In this document: one piece after another, positions 1-8,634 of the stretch | Numbering within the stretch: position 1 is the stretch's first letter | Layout of the letters: every line of letters begins with the position of its first letter | DNA from: Chloroflexota bacterium | Lineage (GTDB): Bacteria; Chloroflexota; Dehalococcoidia; Bin125 | Length of the DNA: 32,514 bases | Reading direction: 5' to 3' | Assembly: GCA_028873865.1 (NCBI GenBank) | Contig: JAPPNI010000001.1 | Span: 1 to 32,514 of the forward strand | Program-made: the position numbers and the translations under genes | Notes under the pieces: model-generated | Told to the model about the DNA's origin: nothing | Database searches by the model: none | Seen by the model: only the letters and a program-made list of their open reading frames with translations

Positions 1-99
1 GTCGTGGTTGATGGTATGTGAACGGCGGTTCGGTTGTTGTGTTCTGGTTGGCGGATGGGGAGCGGAGCACCGGAAGGGGGTGAAGGCGTTGGGTGGCGT

Positions 100-672
100 T
101 CAGACCGGGCCGATGCAGTCGGCGATGTTTTCGAGGAACTCGATGGGGGAGCAGCGGTCGAACCATTTGCCGGTGTGAAGGGTGTACTCGTGGAAGATCT
201 TGAGTGCGGCGAGGAAGAGGAGCCAGCGGACGGCTTCGGGGCGGGTGAGGGGGGCGGGGGTTCCGTCGGCGGCTTCGGCCCAGCCGGGGCGGAGTTTCGC
301 GGGCCAGTGCGGCCGGGCGGCGACGAAGAGGAACCAGAACTCGAAGACGTGGGGGAAGAAGATGAGGATGTCGCGTCCGGCGCCGGCGACAAAGGCGACG
401 AAGCCGATCAGTCGCCAGCCGAAGAGACCGAGCGCGACGCGGCGCTCCCAGCCGGACCAGCGCAGCGCGACGATGAGGAAGAGCCAGATGTAGACCTGGT
501 CGACCCACTTGTCCCACTCCTGATAGTTGGAGAGGCCGCCGAGGTCGATGGCCTGGCGCAGGAAGAGGTCGGAAAGGTCGATGAAGACGGCGATCAGTCC
601 GCCGACGAAGGCCCAGCGGAGAACCGGCAGGGAGCCGGCGACGCGGATCAGCGCGATGACCAGACCTTCCAT
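100..672 (-). CDS. hypothetical multi-pass membrane protein
   Basis: A 190-residue protein that I do not recognise. About five hydrophobic stretches are visible (roughly residues 17-36, 60-72, 80-98, 103-118 and 146-160), separated by short loops rich in Trp, Arg and Asp. It is therefore probably an integral inner-membrane protein with no large soluble domain. No catalytic motif can be assigned. It lies downstream of phoU on the same strand, about 100 bases away, with a palindromic repeat in between, so co-transcription with the pst genes is possible but not shown. The C-terminus ends in a short polar segment containing two Cys. The long open frame on the opposite strand is very acidic and Gly-rich and looks like a shadow. 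Confidence 0.7.
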   Translation of the reverse strand: MEGLVIALIRVAGSLPVLRWAFVGGLIAVFIDLSDLFLRQAIDLGGLSNYQEWDKWVDQVYIWLFLIVALRWSGWERRVALGLFGWRLIGFVAFVAGAGRDILIFFPHVFEFWFLFVAARPHWPAKLRPGWAEAADGTPAPLTRPEAVRWLLFLAALKIFHEYTLHTGKWFDRCSPIEFLENIADCIGPV

Positions 673-715
673 GGGACAAGGTTAGGTTGGCGTGAATGAG
701 CGGGTTGGCTTGCCG

Positions 716-763
716 GGAGCCCCCTCCGCCCCTGCAGGGCACCTCCCCCGGAAGGGGAGGTCT
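716..763. repeat. dispersed C-rich palindromic repeat (family 2), copy 1
   Basis: A GGGAGC-plus-C-tract segment is followed by CCTGCAGG and then the hairpin ACCTCCCC..GGGGAGGT. Similar modules, an AGCCCCC start, a small internal palindrome and a CTCCCC..GGGGAG hairpin, occur at 30925-30975 and 32405-32449. It lies just downstream of phoU and could end transcription as a hairpin, but it has no T-run. Confidence 0.55.
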
Positions 764-774
764 TGAGGTGGGTG

Positions 775-1464
775 CTAGTCGGTGCCGTTGTCGAGGGCGT
801 GGTGGCGTTCGAAGCGGCCGGTGACCTGGAAGATGGTTCGCTCGCAGATGTTGAGGGCTCGGTCGCCGATGCGCTCGAGGTTGTGGGAGCACCAGATGAC
901 GTGGGTGATAGCGTCGGATTCTTCGGGGTTGCCTTCGGCGCGGGCGAGACGCTCGATCAGCCGCTCGTGGATGTCGCTGTACAACTCGTCGACCTCGTCA
1001 TCGCGGTCGATGGTGGCGCGGGCGAGGTGCTGATCGCGTTCGAGGAAGGAGCGGGTGGCGGACTGGAGCATCTCGCGGACGACGTCGGCCATGCGCCAGA
1101 GGTCGGGCTCGGTGGCGGCGACGGGGTTGTCCTCGAGGAAGATGGCGATGCGGGCGATGCCTTCGGCGTGGCCGGCGATGCGCTCGAGGTTGAGGGTGAT
1201 GGCGACGACCGACATCAGCTCGCGCAGGTCGCCCGCCACCGGCGCCTGCAGGGCGATGATGCTGGTGACTGCTTCCTCGATGCCGTAGCGGACCTGTTTG
1301 GCGTCTTCGTCGGCCTCGCTGACGCGGCGAGCGAGGACGAGGTCGCGGCGCAGCAGAGCCTGCATGGAGTCGACGATTGAGCGGTCGGCGCGGGCGTGTT
1401 GCAGCCGCAGTCGGTCGAGAATGTCGGCCCGGTCAGCGGAGTACGTCAGCCGTACGGTTGACAT
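775..1464 (-). CDS. phoU: phosphate signalling protein PhoU
   Basis: A 229-residue all-helical cytoplasmic protein with the two-repeat PhoU layout. It links the PstSCAB transporter to the PhoR kinase and represses the Pho response when phosphate is plentiful (family knowledge). The second repeat carries the typical metal-binding signature E197-R-I-G-D201. The first has E94-R-I-A-G, where Gly replaces the usual Asp, so the first metal site may be weakened. Length matches the family (about 215-240). It is the last gene of the pst cluster, 48 bases after pstB, with an AGGCG-type ribosome site just before its ATG. Confidence 0.95.
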   Translation of the reverse strand: MSTVRLTYSADRADILDRLRLQHARADRSIVDSMQALLRRDLVLARRVSEADEDAKQVRYGIEEAVTSIIALQAPVAGDLRELMSVVAITLNLERIAGHAEGIARIAIFLEDNPVAATEPDLWRMADVVREMLQSATRSFLERDQHLARATIDRDDEVDELYSDIHERLIERLARAEGNPEESDAITHVIWCSHNLERIGDRALNICERTIFQVTGRFERHHALDNGTD

Positions 1465-1512
1465 CTTCGCCTCGCTGTCCGGTTGTCTGCGCTATGCATC
1501 CTGCATCGCAGG

Positions 1513-2460
1513 TTAGCCATACCTGCCGGTAATGTAGTCTTCGGTCCGCTGATCGAGGGGGTTGGTGAAGATGTCCTGGGTGGGGCCGAACTCGACGAGG
1601 CGTCCGACGCGCTCCTCGCCGGCGAGGAGGAAGGCGGTGTAGTCGGAGACGCGGCCGGCCTGCTGCATGTTGTGGGTGACGACGACGATGGTGTATTCCT
1701 CGGCGAGTTCGCGCATGAGGTCTTCGATTTTGAGGGTGGCGACGGGGTCGAGGGCGGAGGCGGGCTCGTCCATGAGGATGATCTCGGGCTGGACGGCGAT
1801 GGCGCGGGCGATGCAGAGCCGCTGTTGCTGTCCACCGGAGAGGGCGAGGCCGGATTTGTCCAGCTCGTCCTTGACCTCGTCCCAGAGCGCGGCTCGTCGG
1901 AGGGATTCTTCGACGAGTCGATCCATGTCGCCGGAGTAGCCGTTGATGCGCGCGCCGAAGGCGACGTTTTCGTAGATCGACTTGGGGAACGGGTTTGGCT
2001 TCTGGAAGACCATGCCGATGCGCCGGCGGACTTCGACGGCGTCCATGGCGGGGTCGAGCAGGTTGCGTCCTTCGAACTCGATTTCGCCCTCGACCCGGGC
2101 GCCGGGGATGAGGTCGTTCATGCGGTTGAAGCAGCGCAGCAGGGTCGATTTGCCGCAGCCGGAGGGACCGATCAGGGCGGTGACGCGGTTCCGGGGAATG
2201 GGCATCGACATGTTGTCGATGGCCTGGAACGAGCCGTAGAAGGCGGAGACCTGGCGCAGTTGCAGCGCCATGTCGAGTTCTTCGGTGATCTCGTGGCGGA
2301 CGGCTTCGAGGGTGGGATCGAGGTGGACGCCGGCGTCGGCGTCTTCCTTGATGTTGGGCGGGGGAGGCGGCGTGGTCGTTGGCCCTGACTGGTTGGCGCC
2401 GGATACTGCTGTTGCGGTCGGTGCGCTGGAGCGCATCAGGGTGAAGAAGTTGCGTGCCAT
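1513..2460 (-). CDS. pstB: phosphate ABC transporter ATP-binding protein PstB
   Basis: The cytoplasmic ATPase of the phosphate importer. All ABC motifs are visible: Walker [10 protein letters not shown] (98-106), Q-loop Gln153 in VFQKPNPFP, signature LSGGQQQR (207-214), Walker B IILMDEP (227-233) and the switch His263. The [17 protein letters not shown] stretch is characteristic of PstB. At 315 residues it is about 60 longer than usual. The extra N-terminus is Ser/Thr/Pro-rich with a run of prolines (31-35). This start is preferred because AGGGAG lies six bases before the ATG; Met64 would give a standard 252-residue PstB but has a poorer ribosome site. It lies 39 bases after pstA. Confidence 0.95.
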   Translation of the reverse strand: MARNFFTLMRSSAPTATAVSGANQSGPTTTPPPPPNIKEDADAGVHLDPTLEAVRHEITEELDMALQLRQVSAFYGSFQAIDNMSMPIPRNRVTALIGPSGCGKSTLLRCFNRMNDLIPGARVEGEIEFEGRNLLDPAMDAVEVRRRIGMVFQKPNPFPKSIYENVAFGARINGYSGDMDRLVEESLRRAALWDEVKDELDKSGLALSGGQQQRLCIARAIAVQPEIILMDEPASALDPVATLKIEDLMRELAEEYTIVVVTHNMQQAGRVSDYTAFLLAGEERVGRLVEFGPTQDIFTNPLDQRTEDYITGRYG

Positions 2461-2499
2461 GAGCGGCTCCCTTTGCTCCCTCTGCCAGGGTCAGTGTAT

Positions 2500-3879
2500 C
2501 TACCAGTCGGTGCGGGTTCGCTGTCGCATGATGATCGCGGCGGCGTTCATCAGGAGCAGGATGGCCATGAGGACGATGATGGCGGAGGCGGCGATCTCGT
2601 GGAATCCGGCCTGGGGGCGGGCGACCCAGTTGAAGATCTGGATGGGCAGGACGGTGAAGTCGTCGGTGGGGGAATCGGCGAGGAAGGCGATGAAGGTGAG
2701 GGCTCCGATGGCGATCAGGGGGGCGGTCTCGCCGATGGCGCGGGACATGGCGAGGATGTTGCCGGTGAGCATGCCGCCGAAGGCGTAGGGCAGGACGTGG
2801 AAGCGGATCACCTGCCAGCGGGTGGCTCCGACGGCGTAGGCGGCCTCGCGCATGGAGGGCGGGACGGTGCGCAGGGCTTCCTGGGCGGAGACGATGATGA
2901 TCGGCATGACCAGCAGGGCCATGGTGCAGGCGCCGGCGAGGACGGAGCGCTCGAACTCGAGCACGCGGACGAAGACCTGGAGTCCGAGCAGTCCGTAGAT
3001 GATCGAGGGGACGCCGGCGAGGTTGGAGATGTTGACCTGGATCATGCGGGAGAACCAGTTGGGTTTGGCGTACTCCTCGAGGTAGATGGCCGCGCCGACA
3101 CCGAGCGGGAAGGCGACGGCGACGGTGATGACCATCATGTAGAGGGTGCCGGTGACGGCGGAGAAGATCCCGGCATCGGCCGGCTTGCGCGAGGGGAAGG
3201 AAGAGAGGAACCAGGGGTCCATGAAGAGGTAGACGACCCAGCCGGCGATGATGATCGCGGGGATGATCAGGCTGGGTCGGCGCATGCGGTGAGCCCAGAA
3301 CCATCCGGCCGCGAAGATGGCGAGGGGAACGAGGATGCCGACGAGGAGCAGGCGGACGATCTGGAAGCCCGAGGCCTCGCCGAGGACCTGGAAGATGTTG
3401 CCGCTGGCGCCGTCGATACCGACGGCTTTGGCGTACTCGACGTAGTAGGCGGACTCGAAGCGGACGTAGAGGATGTGGACGAAGATCGCGGCGGGCGCGA
3501 CGACGATGAATCCGATTGCGCGCTCGGCGATCTGGGGCAGGCCGGGGACCAGCGCATTGATCAGGCGGGGGCCGATGAAGGGCAGCAGGACGGCGACGGG
3601 CAGGGCCCAGGTCATCCAGCCTATGCCTGCGGGGGTGGGCAGATCGGTGAGGATGCCGCCGCCGCGCGCTTCGCGTCCGACCGGGGCACCGTCGGTGAAC
3701 AGGCGAGCGGCGCCGTCGACGGCGATTTCGACGATCAACGCGCCGAGCATGATCATCGAAATGGCGATCGCCAGCAGCGCGGCGACCATGAAGGCCACCG
3801 AGACGCCGCGGCGGATGCGCACTTTCGGAGAGAAGGCGGTGAGCTGGGCGGAGGGAGCGACCACGCTTACTCGGGTCAT
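2500..3879 (-). CDS. pstA: phosphate ABC transporter permease PstA (long form)
   Basis: A permease subunit of the PstSCAB importer. The C-terminal part (about 240-450) is a canonical BPD-transport domain. Its cytoplasmic coupling loop, EALRTVPPSMREAAYAVGAT with downstream MSRAIGETAPL, is typical of PstA. The N-terminal 235 residues add about four or five membrane segments and a loop, so the protein is 459 residues rather than the 280-300 of E. coli PstA. The start at 3879 is chosen because its ATG overlaps the pstC stop codon as ATGA, a usual sign of translational coupling. An in-frame start 33 bases upstream is possible but would lie inside pstC. Confidence 0.93.
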   Translation of the reverse strand: MTRVSVVAPSAQLTAFSPKVRIRRGVSVAFMVAALLAIAISMIMLGALIVEIAVDGAARLFTDGAPVGREARGGGILTDLPTPAGIGWMTWALPVAVLLPFIGPRLINALVPGLPQIAERAIGFIVVAPAAIFVHILYVRFESAYYVEYAKAVGIDGASGNIFQVLGEASGFQIVRLLLVGILVPLAIFAAGWFWAHRMRRPSLIIPAIIIAGWVVYLFMDPWFLSSFPSRKPADAGIFSAVTGTLYMMVITVAVAFPLGVGAAIYLEEYAKPNWFSRMIQVNISNLAGVPSIIYGLLGLQVFVRVLEFERSVLAGACTMALLVMPIIIVSAQEALRTVPPSMREAAYAVGATRWQVIRFHVLPYAFGGMLTGNILAMSRAIGETAPLIAIGALTFIAFLADSPTDDFTVLPIQIFNWVARPQAGFHEIAASAIIVLMAILLLMNAAAIIMRQRTRTDW

Positions 3880-4859
3880 TCGTACTCCTCGCGGAAGCGT
3901 CGCGAGACCCACTGGGCGACGATGTTCATCGCCAGGGTGAGGACGAACAGGGTCATCGCGACGGCGAAGAGGACCTTGAACTCAATCGAGGTGGTGGGCG
4001 TGTCGCCGAGGGAGAGCTGAACGATCATCGCCGTCATGGTCTGGACGGCTTCGAGCGGGTTGACTCCGAACTGGGGGTTGCCTCCACCGGCGATGGTGAC
4101 GGCCATGGTCTCGCCGACGGCTCGTGAGGCGGCGAGGATGATTGAGGCGACGACGCCGGAGAAGGCCGCCGGCAGGACGACGCGCAGGGAGACCTCCATG
4201 CGGGTCGAGCCGAGCGCGTAGGCGCCTTCTCTGAGTGAGCGCGGCACGGCTCTCATGGCGTCCTCGGAGAGGGAGGCGATGATCGGCACGATCATCAGTC
4301 CGACGACGATTCCGGCCGAGAGGGCGTTGTAGATGCCCACGTCCTGGCCGAAGATGTCGCGGATGACGGGTGAGACCGAGACCAGCGCGAAGTAGCCGAA
4401 GACGACGGTGGGGACGCCGGCGAGGATCTCGAGGATGGGCTTGACAATCGCTCGCAGTCGCGGCGGGGAATACTCGCTGAGGAAGATCGCCGCCATCAGT
4501 CCCAGGGGAATGGCTACGGCGAGGCCGATCAGGGCGATCATGCCGGTGCCCCAGACCAGCGCCCAGACGCCGAATTGCTTCTCGGCGAAGAGGGCCGACC
4601 ACCTGGTTGAGCCGAAGAAGTCGAGGAAGGGGACCTCGCGGAAGAACTCGACCGTCTCGAAGATCAGCACCAGGACGATGCCGATCGTGACGAAGGCGGA
4701 GAGGGTCGCGGTGAGGAAGAGCGCGCCGTGAATCAGGCGGCCGACGGGCGTCTCTCGTCCGCTGCCCGGGCGTGACGGTTGCAACCTGTCGCGCCACAGC
4801 TCGGCCAGCAGTGACCGCACGGTGTCCTGCTGTGGTCCGTCCGGCGCTTGTGCTGCCAT
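3876..4859 (-). CDS. pstC: phosphate ABC transporter permease PstC
   Basis: The other permease subunit, 327 residues, close to the usual PstC length. It has six predicted membrane segments: about 45-70, 98-128, 145-163, 178-197, 229-248 and 295-315. The BPD-transport coupling loop is REGAYALGSTRMEVSLRVVL (about 210-229), followed by ASRAVGETMA, which is diagnostic of PstC. The N-terminal 40 residues are polar and cytoplasmic. It is the first permease gene after pstS, but a 390-base gap containing repeats separates them. The gene overlaps pstA by four bases. Confidence 0.95.
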   Translation of the reverse strand: MAAQAPDGPQQDTVRSLLAELWRDRLQPSRPGSGRETPVGRLIHGALFLTATLSAFVTIGIVLVLIFETVEFFREVPFLDFFGSTRWSALFAEKQFGVWALVWGTGMIALIGLAVAIPLGLMAAIFLSEYSPPRLRAIVKPILEILAGVPTVVFGYFALVSVSPVIRDIFGQDVGIYNALSAGIVVGLMIVPIIASLSEDAMRAVPRSLREGAYALGSTRMEVSLRVVLPAAFSGVVASIILAASRAVGETMAVTIAGGGNPQFGVNPLEAVQTMTAMIVQLSLGDTPTTSIEFKVLFAVAMTLFVLTLAMNIVAQWVSRRFREEYE

Positions 4860-4959
4860 GTGGGAACTCTTCGCAGGTGGGATCTGTCGGACTTGGCGAT
4901 CCCTCGCCGGGGAGCCTCAGCGCGTTGCAGGCAACTTACGAGCGATGCCCGCGGCGGCG

Positions 4960-4981
4960 GTTAACAGTGGGTAAGCCGTCA
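4960..4981 (-). promoter_or_regulatory. possible two-repeat PhoB/PhoP site upstream of pstC
   Basis: Read on the minus strand, GCTTACC and GTTAACC occur 11 bases apart, the spacing of PhoB/PhoP direct repeats. It lies about 100 bases before the pstC start. There are only two half-repeats and no clear promoter, so this is tentative. Confidence 0.3.
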
Positions 4982-5117
4982 GGCGCTCTGACAAGCGATA
5001 AGCATGCGACGACCGCGCCAAGGGAGGTCGGTGGACCTATCGGATCGCACTGGATGTCAGCTCCGGGTGGCCGAACCGGGGCGCATTCGAGTCCAGCGAA
5101 GCATCGAAAGATACTTC

Positions 5118-5148
5118 GCAATACCCGCGCTCGTCGCGGGAATCTCGC
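5118..5148 (-). repeat. dispersed palindromic repeat (family 1), inverted copy
   Basis: On the minus strand it begins GCGAGATTCCCGCG and ends CGCGGGTATTGC, forming a hairpin with 5-6 perfect GC pairs and one arm mismatch. Related copies are at 5181-5211, 10874-10904 and 17091-17120. Confidence 0.65.
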
Positions 5149-5180
5149 CGCCCACAGGACTGACGTCAGTAACGCTCGCA

Positions 5181-5211
5181 GCGAGATTGCCGCGGCAAGC
5201 GCGGCAATGAC
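5181..5211 (+). repeat. dispersed palindromic repeat (family 1), direct copy
   Basis: It begins GCGAGATTGCCGC and ends GCGGCAATGAC. Arms ATTGCCGC/GCGGCAAT pair perfectly around a short loop. It lies 32 bases from an inverted copy, so the two form a paired REP-like element. Confidence 0.7.
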
Positions 5212-5249
5212 GGGATCTGGGCCGGATTTCTGGCCAATGGGAAGAAGCG

Positions 5250-6401
5250 TTAGCCGGGGCCGGCTCCGTAGATCTCGGCGAGCGTCGCGCCTTCCGCTGC
5301 GGTCGCCATGGCGGATCCCGTCACGACGTTGTGCACCCGTGAGCGGATGGCGGCGTAGATCTCCTCGGGCAACTGGACATAGCCGACCTCGGGCGTGTCG
5401 ACGAGCCAGACGCCGTCGGACAGGTAGTACTCGACGAAGGCCGCGACCTCCTCGCGCTGGAGCGAGGCGACCGCCACGTAGACGAAGAGCGGGCGCGAGA
5501 GCGGATTGTAGGTGCCGTCGTTGATTGTGCCGTTGGACGGGATGACCGCCTCACCGGCGTCGTTGACGACGGGAACGGCCTTGAGGGCGTCGGCGTTGTT
5601 GGTGTAGTAGCTGAAGCCGAAGTAGCCGATCCCGCCGCGGTCGGAGGACACGCCCTGGACGAGGACATTGTCGTCCTCGGAGAAGGTGGTGTTGTCCGAG
5701 CGGTGGACGCCGCTGTCGCCGTTGATCGCCTCGGTGAAGTAGTCGAAGGTGCCGCTGTCGGCGCCGGGCGCGTAGAGGGCGATCTCGATGTCGGGGAAGC
5801 CGTCGCGGACGTGGGCCCATGAGATAGCGAAGTCGTCGGGGTGGAAAATGTGGTTGATCTCTTCGACGGTGAGGAAGTCGACCCAGTCGTTGTCGGGGTT
5901 GATCACGACGGTGAGCCCGTCGAAGGCGACAGGAACCTCGATGAATTCGATACCGGCCGCTGAGCACAGCTCAACCTCTGAGTCCTTAATCGGACGCGAG
6001 GCGTTGGAGATGTCGGTCTCGCCGGCGCAGAAACGCTTGAAGCCGCCACCGGTGCCTGAGACGCCAACCGTCACCCGCACATTGCGGTCGGGCAGGTTGC
6101 CGAATTCTTCGGCCATCGCCTCGGTGATCGGGAAGACGGTCGAGGAACCGTCAACCTGGATCTCCCCCGTCAGCGCGTTGCGTTGTTGTGACGCCGGGGA
6201 CGCCTGCTCGGCCTGCCTGGATTCTCCCGCCTGTTGATCGGCCGGCTGCCCGGCCTGTTGATCGGCCTGGGTCACGCTCTGTTGCTGGTCGACGGCTGGT
6301 TGCTCGTCAGCGCGAAGCGAGACCCAGACCGCGACAGCCAGCAGAAACGCGATCACGAGCGGCAGGCCCCAGGCGCTGACTCTGTCGTAGAGGAACTTCA
6401 C
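5250..6401 (-). CDS. pstS: phosphate-binding protein PstS
   Basis: The extracytoplasmic phosphate-binding component, 383 residues. PstS signatures are clear: [17 protein letters not shown] (84-100), [20 protein letters not shown] (115-134), where the phosphate-contacting backbone lies, and [10 protein letters not shown] (213-222). The N-terminus has a basic start, one hydrophobic segment (about 13-28) and then a low-complexity Gln/Ala/Asp linker (about 34-75). No lipobox Cys is present, so it is probably held by an uncleaved membrane anchor rather than a lipid. The start is GTG with AGGA shortly upstream. It follows phoR on the same strand; the 164-base gap holds a Pho-box-like array. Confidence 0.93.
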   Translation of the reverse strand: MKFLYDRVSAWGLPLVIAFLLAVAVWVSLRADEQPAVDQQQSVTQADQQAGQPADQQAGESRQAEQASPASQQRNALTGEIQVDGSSTVFPITEAMAEEFGNLPDRNVRVTVGVSGTGGGFKRFCAGETDISNASRPIKDSEVELCSAAGIEFIEVPVAFDGLTVVINPDNDWVDFLTVEEINHIFHPDDFAISWAHVRDGFPDIEIALYAPGADSGTFDYFTEAINGDSGVHRSDNTTFSEDDNVLVQGVSSDRGGIGYFGFSYYTNNADALKAVPVVNDAGEAVIPSNGTINDGTYNPLSRPLFVYVAVASLQREEVAAFVEYYLSDGVWLVDTPEVGYVQLPEEIYAAIRSRVHNVVTGSAMATAAEGATLAEIYGAGPG

Positions 6402-6453
6402 CGGATCCTGGATCCTCTCCCACTCATTCAGCTTTGGGGAGTGCGCCGGGAGC

Positions 6454-6495
6454 GCGTTAACGATGCGGCTAACGGATCGTTAACGACCCGTTATG
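6454..6495 (-). promoter_or_regulatory. Pho-box-like direct repeats upstream of pstS
   Basis: Reading toward pstS, CGTTAACG, CGTTAGCC and CGTTAACG are spaced 11 and 12 bases apart. A further ATAACGG unit lies about 11-12 bases upstream. Repeated TTAAC-like heptamers at 11-base steps are the known layout of PhoB/PhoP boxes. The array lies 53-94 bases before the pstS start and next to phoBR, so it is the likely site of phosphate control. No clear -10 was identified. Confidence 0.6.
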
Positions 6496-6565
6496 GCCCG
6501 CTGTTGCTGTCGGGGGGCATTGACATGGCCCTTCCGGCAGCCGAGAACATCGATATGCACAGGTC

Positions 6566-7834
6566 TTAGCCCTGTTGCGCGAGCGGCACACTGAAGCCGA
6601 ACGTCGAGCCCTGACCGGGCGCGCTCTCAAGCGACACCGCACCGCCGTGGACCTCGGCGATGTGGCGCACGACGGCGAGGCCGAGGCCGGTGCCGCCGCC
6701 GGACTGTCGGGCACGGTCGATCCGATAGAAGCGCTGGAAGATGCGACTCTGTTCGGCCGGCTCGATCCCGATACCGGTGTCGCGCACCCGGATCCAGACC
6801 ATCGGGGCCGGGTCGGCCGGGTCGCCGAACTCGCAGAGCACCTCGATGATGCCGCCCTCGTCGGTGAACTTGACCGAGTTGTGCAGGAGGTTGAGCAGGG
6901 CGCGCTCGACCAATTCGGGATCGGCCATGATCATCGTCTCGGGAGCACCCTTGAGTCCGGCATAGCGCAGCGACAGCCCTTCGCGCTCGGCCTGCGGACG
7001 GATGCTGTCGACGGCGTCGGCGAGCAGCGACTCCATCCCGACCACTTCCATCTCGGGTTCGGTCAGACCCGATTCCAGCCTTGCCAGGGCGAGCATCTCC
7101 TCGACGAGCTGGCTCATGCGTCCGGCCTCGGACTGGATGATCGCGCGGAAGCGCTCGGAGTCCTTCGGCTTGCTGACCGCTTCGAGCGTCTCGGCCGCGG
7201 CCGAGATCGAGGCGAGCGGCGTGCGTAGCTCATGCGAGGCGTTGATGAAAAAGTCGCGCCGGGCGATCTCCGCCTCGTACAGGTCGGACAGGTCGTGCAT
7301 GGCCAGCACGATCGACCAGGGGCCGCTCTCGGCGACCTCGGCGACCGGCGCGACCACCGTGCGAAAGCGTCGTTCTGCGCGCAGGACGACCAGCACCGCC
7401 GGCGTGCCGTCTTCGATCGCGAGGCGGACGGCGTCGTAGAGGTCGGGGTCTTCGACGGCTTCCAGCAGCGGCGCGCCGATCGGCTCGCGTTCACCCGAGC
7501 GAAGCGTCAGCTCCGCCGCCGGATTCAGATAGCGAATCCGGGCATCGCGGTCGAGCGCGATGACCATGTCGCCGGTCGAGGCCAGCGCGCGCTCGAGCTG
7601 GTCGCGCTCCGCGGTGCGCTCCGACAGCGCTTCCTCAAGTCCCTCGACGGTCAGCAACTGGTCGGCCGACTGTTCGCGCAACTCGACCAGTCCGCGACGC
7701 GCTGCGTAGGAGCCGAAGGCGCACAGAGCAGCGCCGACGGCGAGCGCGAGCGCGCCGCCGACCAGCGAAACGTCGGCCGCGAAGAGTCCGACCCCGAGAA
7801 GTAGTGCGACGACACCGATTCCGACGGTACGCAC
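6566..7834 (-). CDS. phoR: phosphate regulon sensor histidine kinase PhoR
   Basis: A membrane histidine kinase of 422 residues. Two hydrophobic segments (about 4-20 and 24-42) with almost no periplasmic loop are typical of PhoR, which senses phosphate through the Pst/PhoU complex. A short coiled linker leads to a PAS domain (about 78-185), then the dimerisation domain with phospho-acceptor His201 in FFINASHELRTPLA. The ATPase domain follows: N-box around Asn319, DTGIGI (352-357) and GTGLGLA (381-387). It starts with GTG two bases after the phoB stop, so translation is coupled to phoB. It phosphorylates PhoB when phosphate is scarce (family knowledge). Confidence 0.92.
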   Translation of the reverse strand: MRTVGIGVVALLLGVGLFAADVSLVGGALALAVGAALCAFGSYAARRGLVELREQSADQLLTVEGLEEALSERTAERDQLERALASTGDMVIALDRDARIRYLNPAAELTLRSGEREPIGAPLLEAVEDPDLYDAVRLAIEDGTPAVLVVLRAERRFRTVVAPVAEVAESGPWSIVLAMHDLSDLYEAEIARRDFFINASHELRTPLASISAAAETLEAVSKPKDSERFRAIIQSEAGRMSQLVEEMLALARLESGLTEPEMEVVGMESLLADAVDSIRPQAEREGLSLRYAGLKGAPETMIMADPELVERALLNLLHNSVKFTDEGGIIEVLCEFGDPADPAPMVWIRVRDTGIGIEPAEQSRIFQRFYRIDRARQSGGGTGLGLAVVRHIAEVHGGAVSLESAPGQGSTFGFSVPLAQQG

Positions 7835-7836
7835 GC

Positions 7837-8517
7837 TCAGCGCTCGAATCGATACCCCGCTCCCCGCACCGTGATCAGGTGGCGCGGCGGGACGTCCGGT
7901 TGCTCGATCTTCTTACGCAGCCAGCGTACGTGGACGTCGACGGTGCGCGTCCCGCCGGCGAAGGAGATGTCCCAGACATCGTTGAGCAACTGGTCGCGGG
8001 TGAAGGCGCGGCCGTCGCGCTGGGCGAGGTAGGCGAGCAGTTCGTATTCCTTGGGACGCAGCGCGATCGGCTCGCCGTCCCGGCTCAGCAGGCGACGGTT
8101 GAGGTCAAGGGTGAACTCTCCGAACTCGAGCACCCGATCCTCGACCGTCACATCCTGCTTGCGACGCAGATGCACCCGCACCCGAGCCTTGAGCTCGGCC
8201 AGCGAGAACGGCTTGGTGATGTAGTCGTCGGCGCCGAGATCGAGACCTCGAACCCGGTCGGCCTCCGACGTGCGCGCGGTCAGCAGCAGGACGGGCGTCT
8301 GCGACTGCTCGCGGATCCCGCGCAGGACATCCAGACCGTCCATGCGGGGCAGCATCAGGTCCAGCAACACGAGATCCGGCTGCAGAGCGCGGGCCATCGA
8401 GAGTCCCTCGACGCCGTCCTCGGCCGTGCGGACGCGGTAGCCTTCCATCTCCAGATTGAAGCGCAGCGTCTCCGCCAGCGGCCGCTCGTCCTCCACGACC
8501 AACACGGTGCGTGACAC
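7837..8517 (-). CDS. phoB: phosphate regulon response regulator PhoB/PhoP (OmpR family)
   Basis: A 226-residue response regulator. The receiver domain (1-115) has acidic Asp10/Glu11, phospho-acceptor Asp53 in LVLLDLMLP, Thr80 and Lys102. The C-terminal OmpR/PhoB winged helix (about 128-225) has the usual RPKEYELLAYL and TVDVHVRWLRKKIE elements and ends in VRGAGYRF. The GTG start has AGGAGG five bases upstream. It is the first gene of the phoBR-pst cluster and diverges from the luciferase-like gene at 8635 across 117 bases. Assignment as PhoB rather than another OmpR-type regulator rests mainly on the phoR-pst context. Confidence 0.9.
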   Translation of the reverse strand: MSRTVLVVEDERPLAETLRFNLEMEGYRVRTAEDGVEGLSMARALQPDLVLLDLMLPRMDGLDVLRGIREQSQTPVLLLTARTSEADRVRGLDLGADDYITKPFSLAELKARVRVHLRRKQDVTVEDRVLEFGEFTLDLNRRLLSRDGEPIALRPKEYELLAYLAQRDGRAFTRDQLLNDVWDISFAGGTRTVDVHVRWLRKKIEQPDVPPRHLITVRGAGYRFER

Positions 8518-8634
8518 TGAGGCCTCCTCAACTCGAACCCAGTCTATCGACGCAGCCGATCAATCGAATGCGATCCGCTACACACGACCTTCGCTAGCCT
8601 GCCTCCACGACCCCAATCCTGAAAGAAGACCATC

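Larger units (their letters stand above)
4860..5249. other. 390-base intergenic region between pstS and pstC
   Basis: No convincing gene is seen on either strand; short open frames here lack coding-like composition and a supported start. The region holds two oppositely oriented palindromic repeats (5118-5148 and 5181-5211) and a possible second Pho-type site near 4960-4981. Because it splits pstS from pstCAB, it may reduce read-through and keep the binding protein in excess over the transporter. That is an inference. Confidence 0.6.

Noticed and set aside
1..99. A possible gene end at the left edge (a short plus-strand frame ending in TGA at 19-21)
   Set aside because: Only six codons are visible and no family can be recognised.
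1433..3304. A 623-codon minus-strand open frame spanning pstB and part of pstA in another frame
   Set aside because: It is an Arg/Pro/His-rich product typical of the wrong frame of a GC-rich gene; pstB and pstA account for the region.
2473..4020. A 515-codon plus-strand open frame opposite pstA
   Set aside because: It is highly acidic, Gly-rich and repetitive, whereas the opposite strand encodes clear PstA and PstC with all family motifs.
5085..5110. A T-loop-like TTCGAGTCC sequence suggesting a tRNA
   Set aside because: No matching acceptor, D or anticodon stems can be folded around it.
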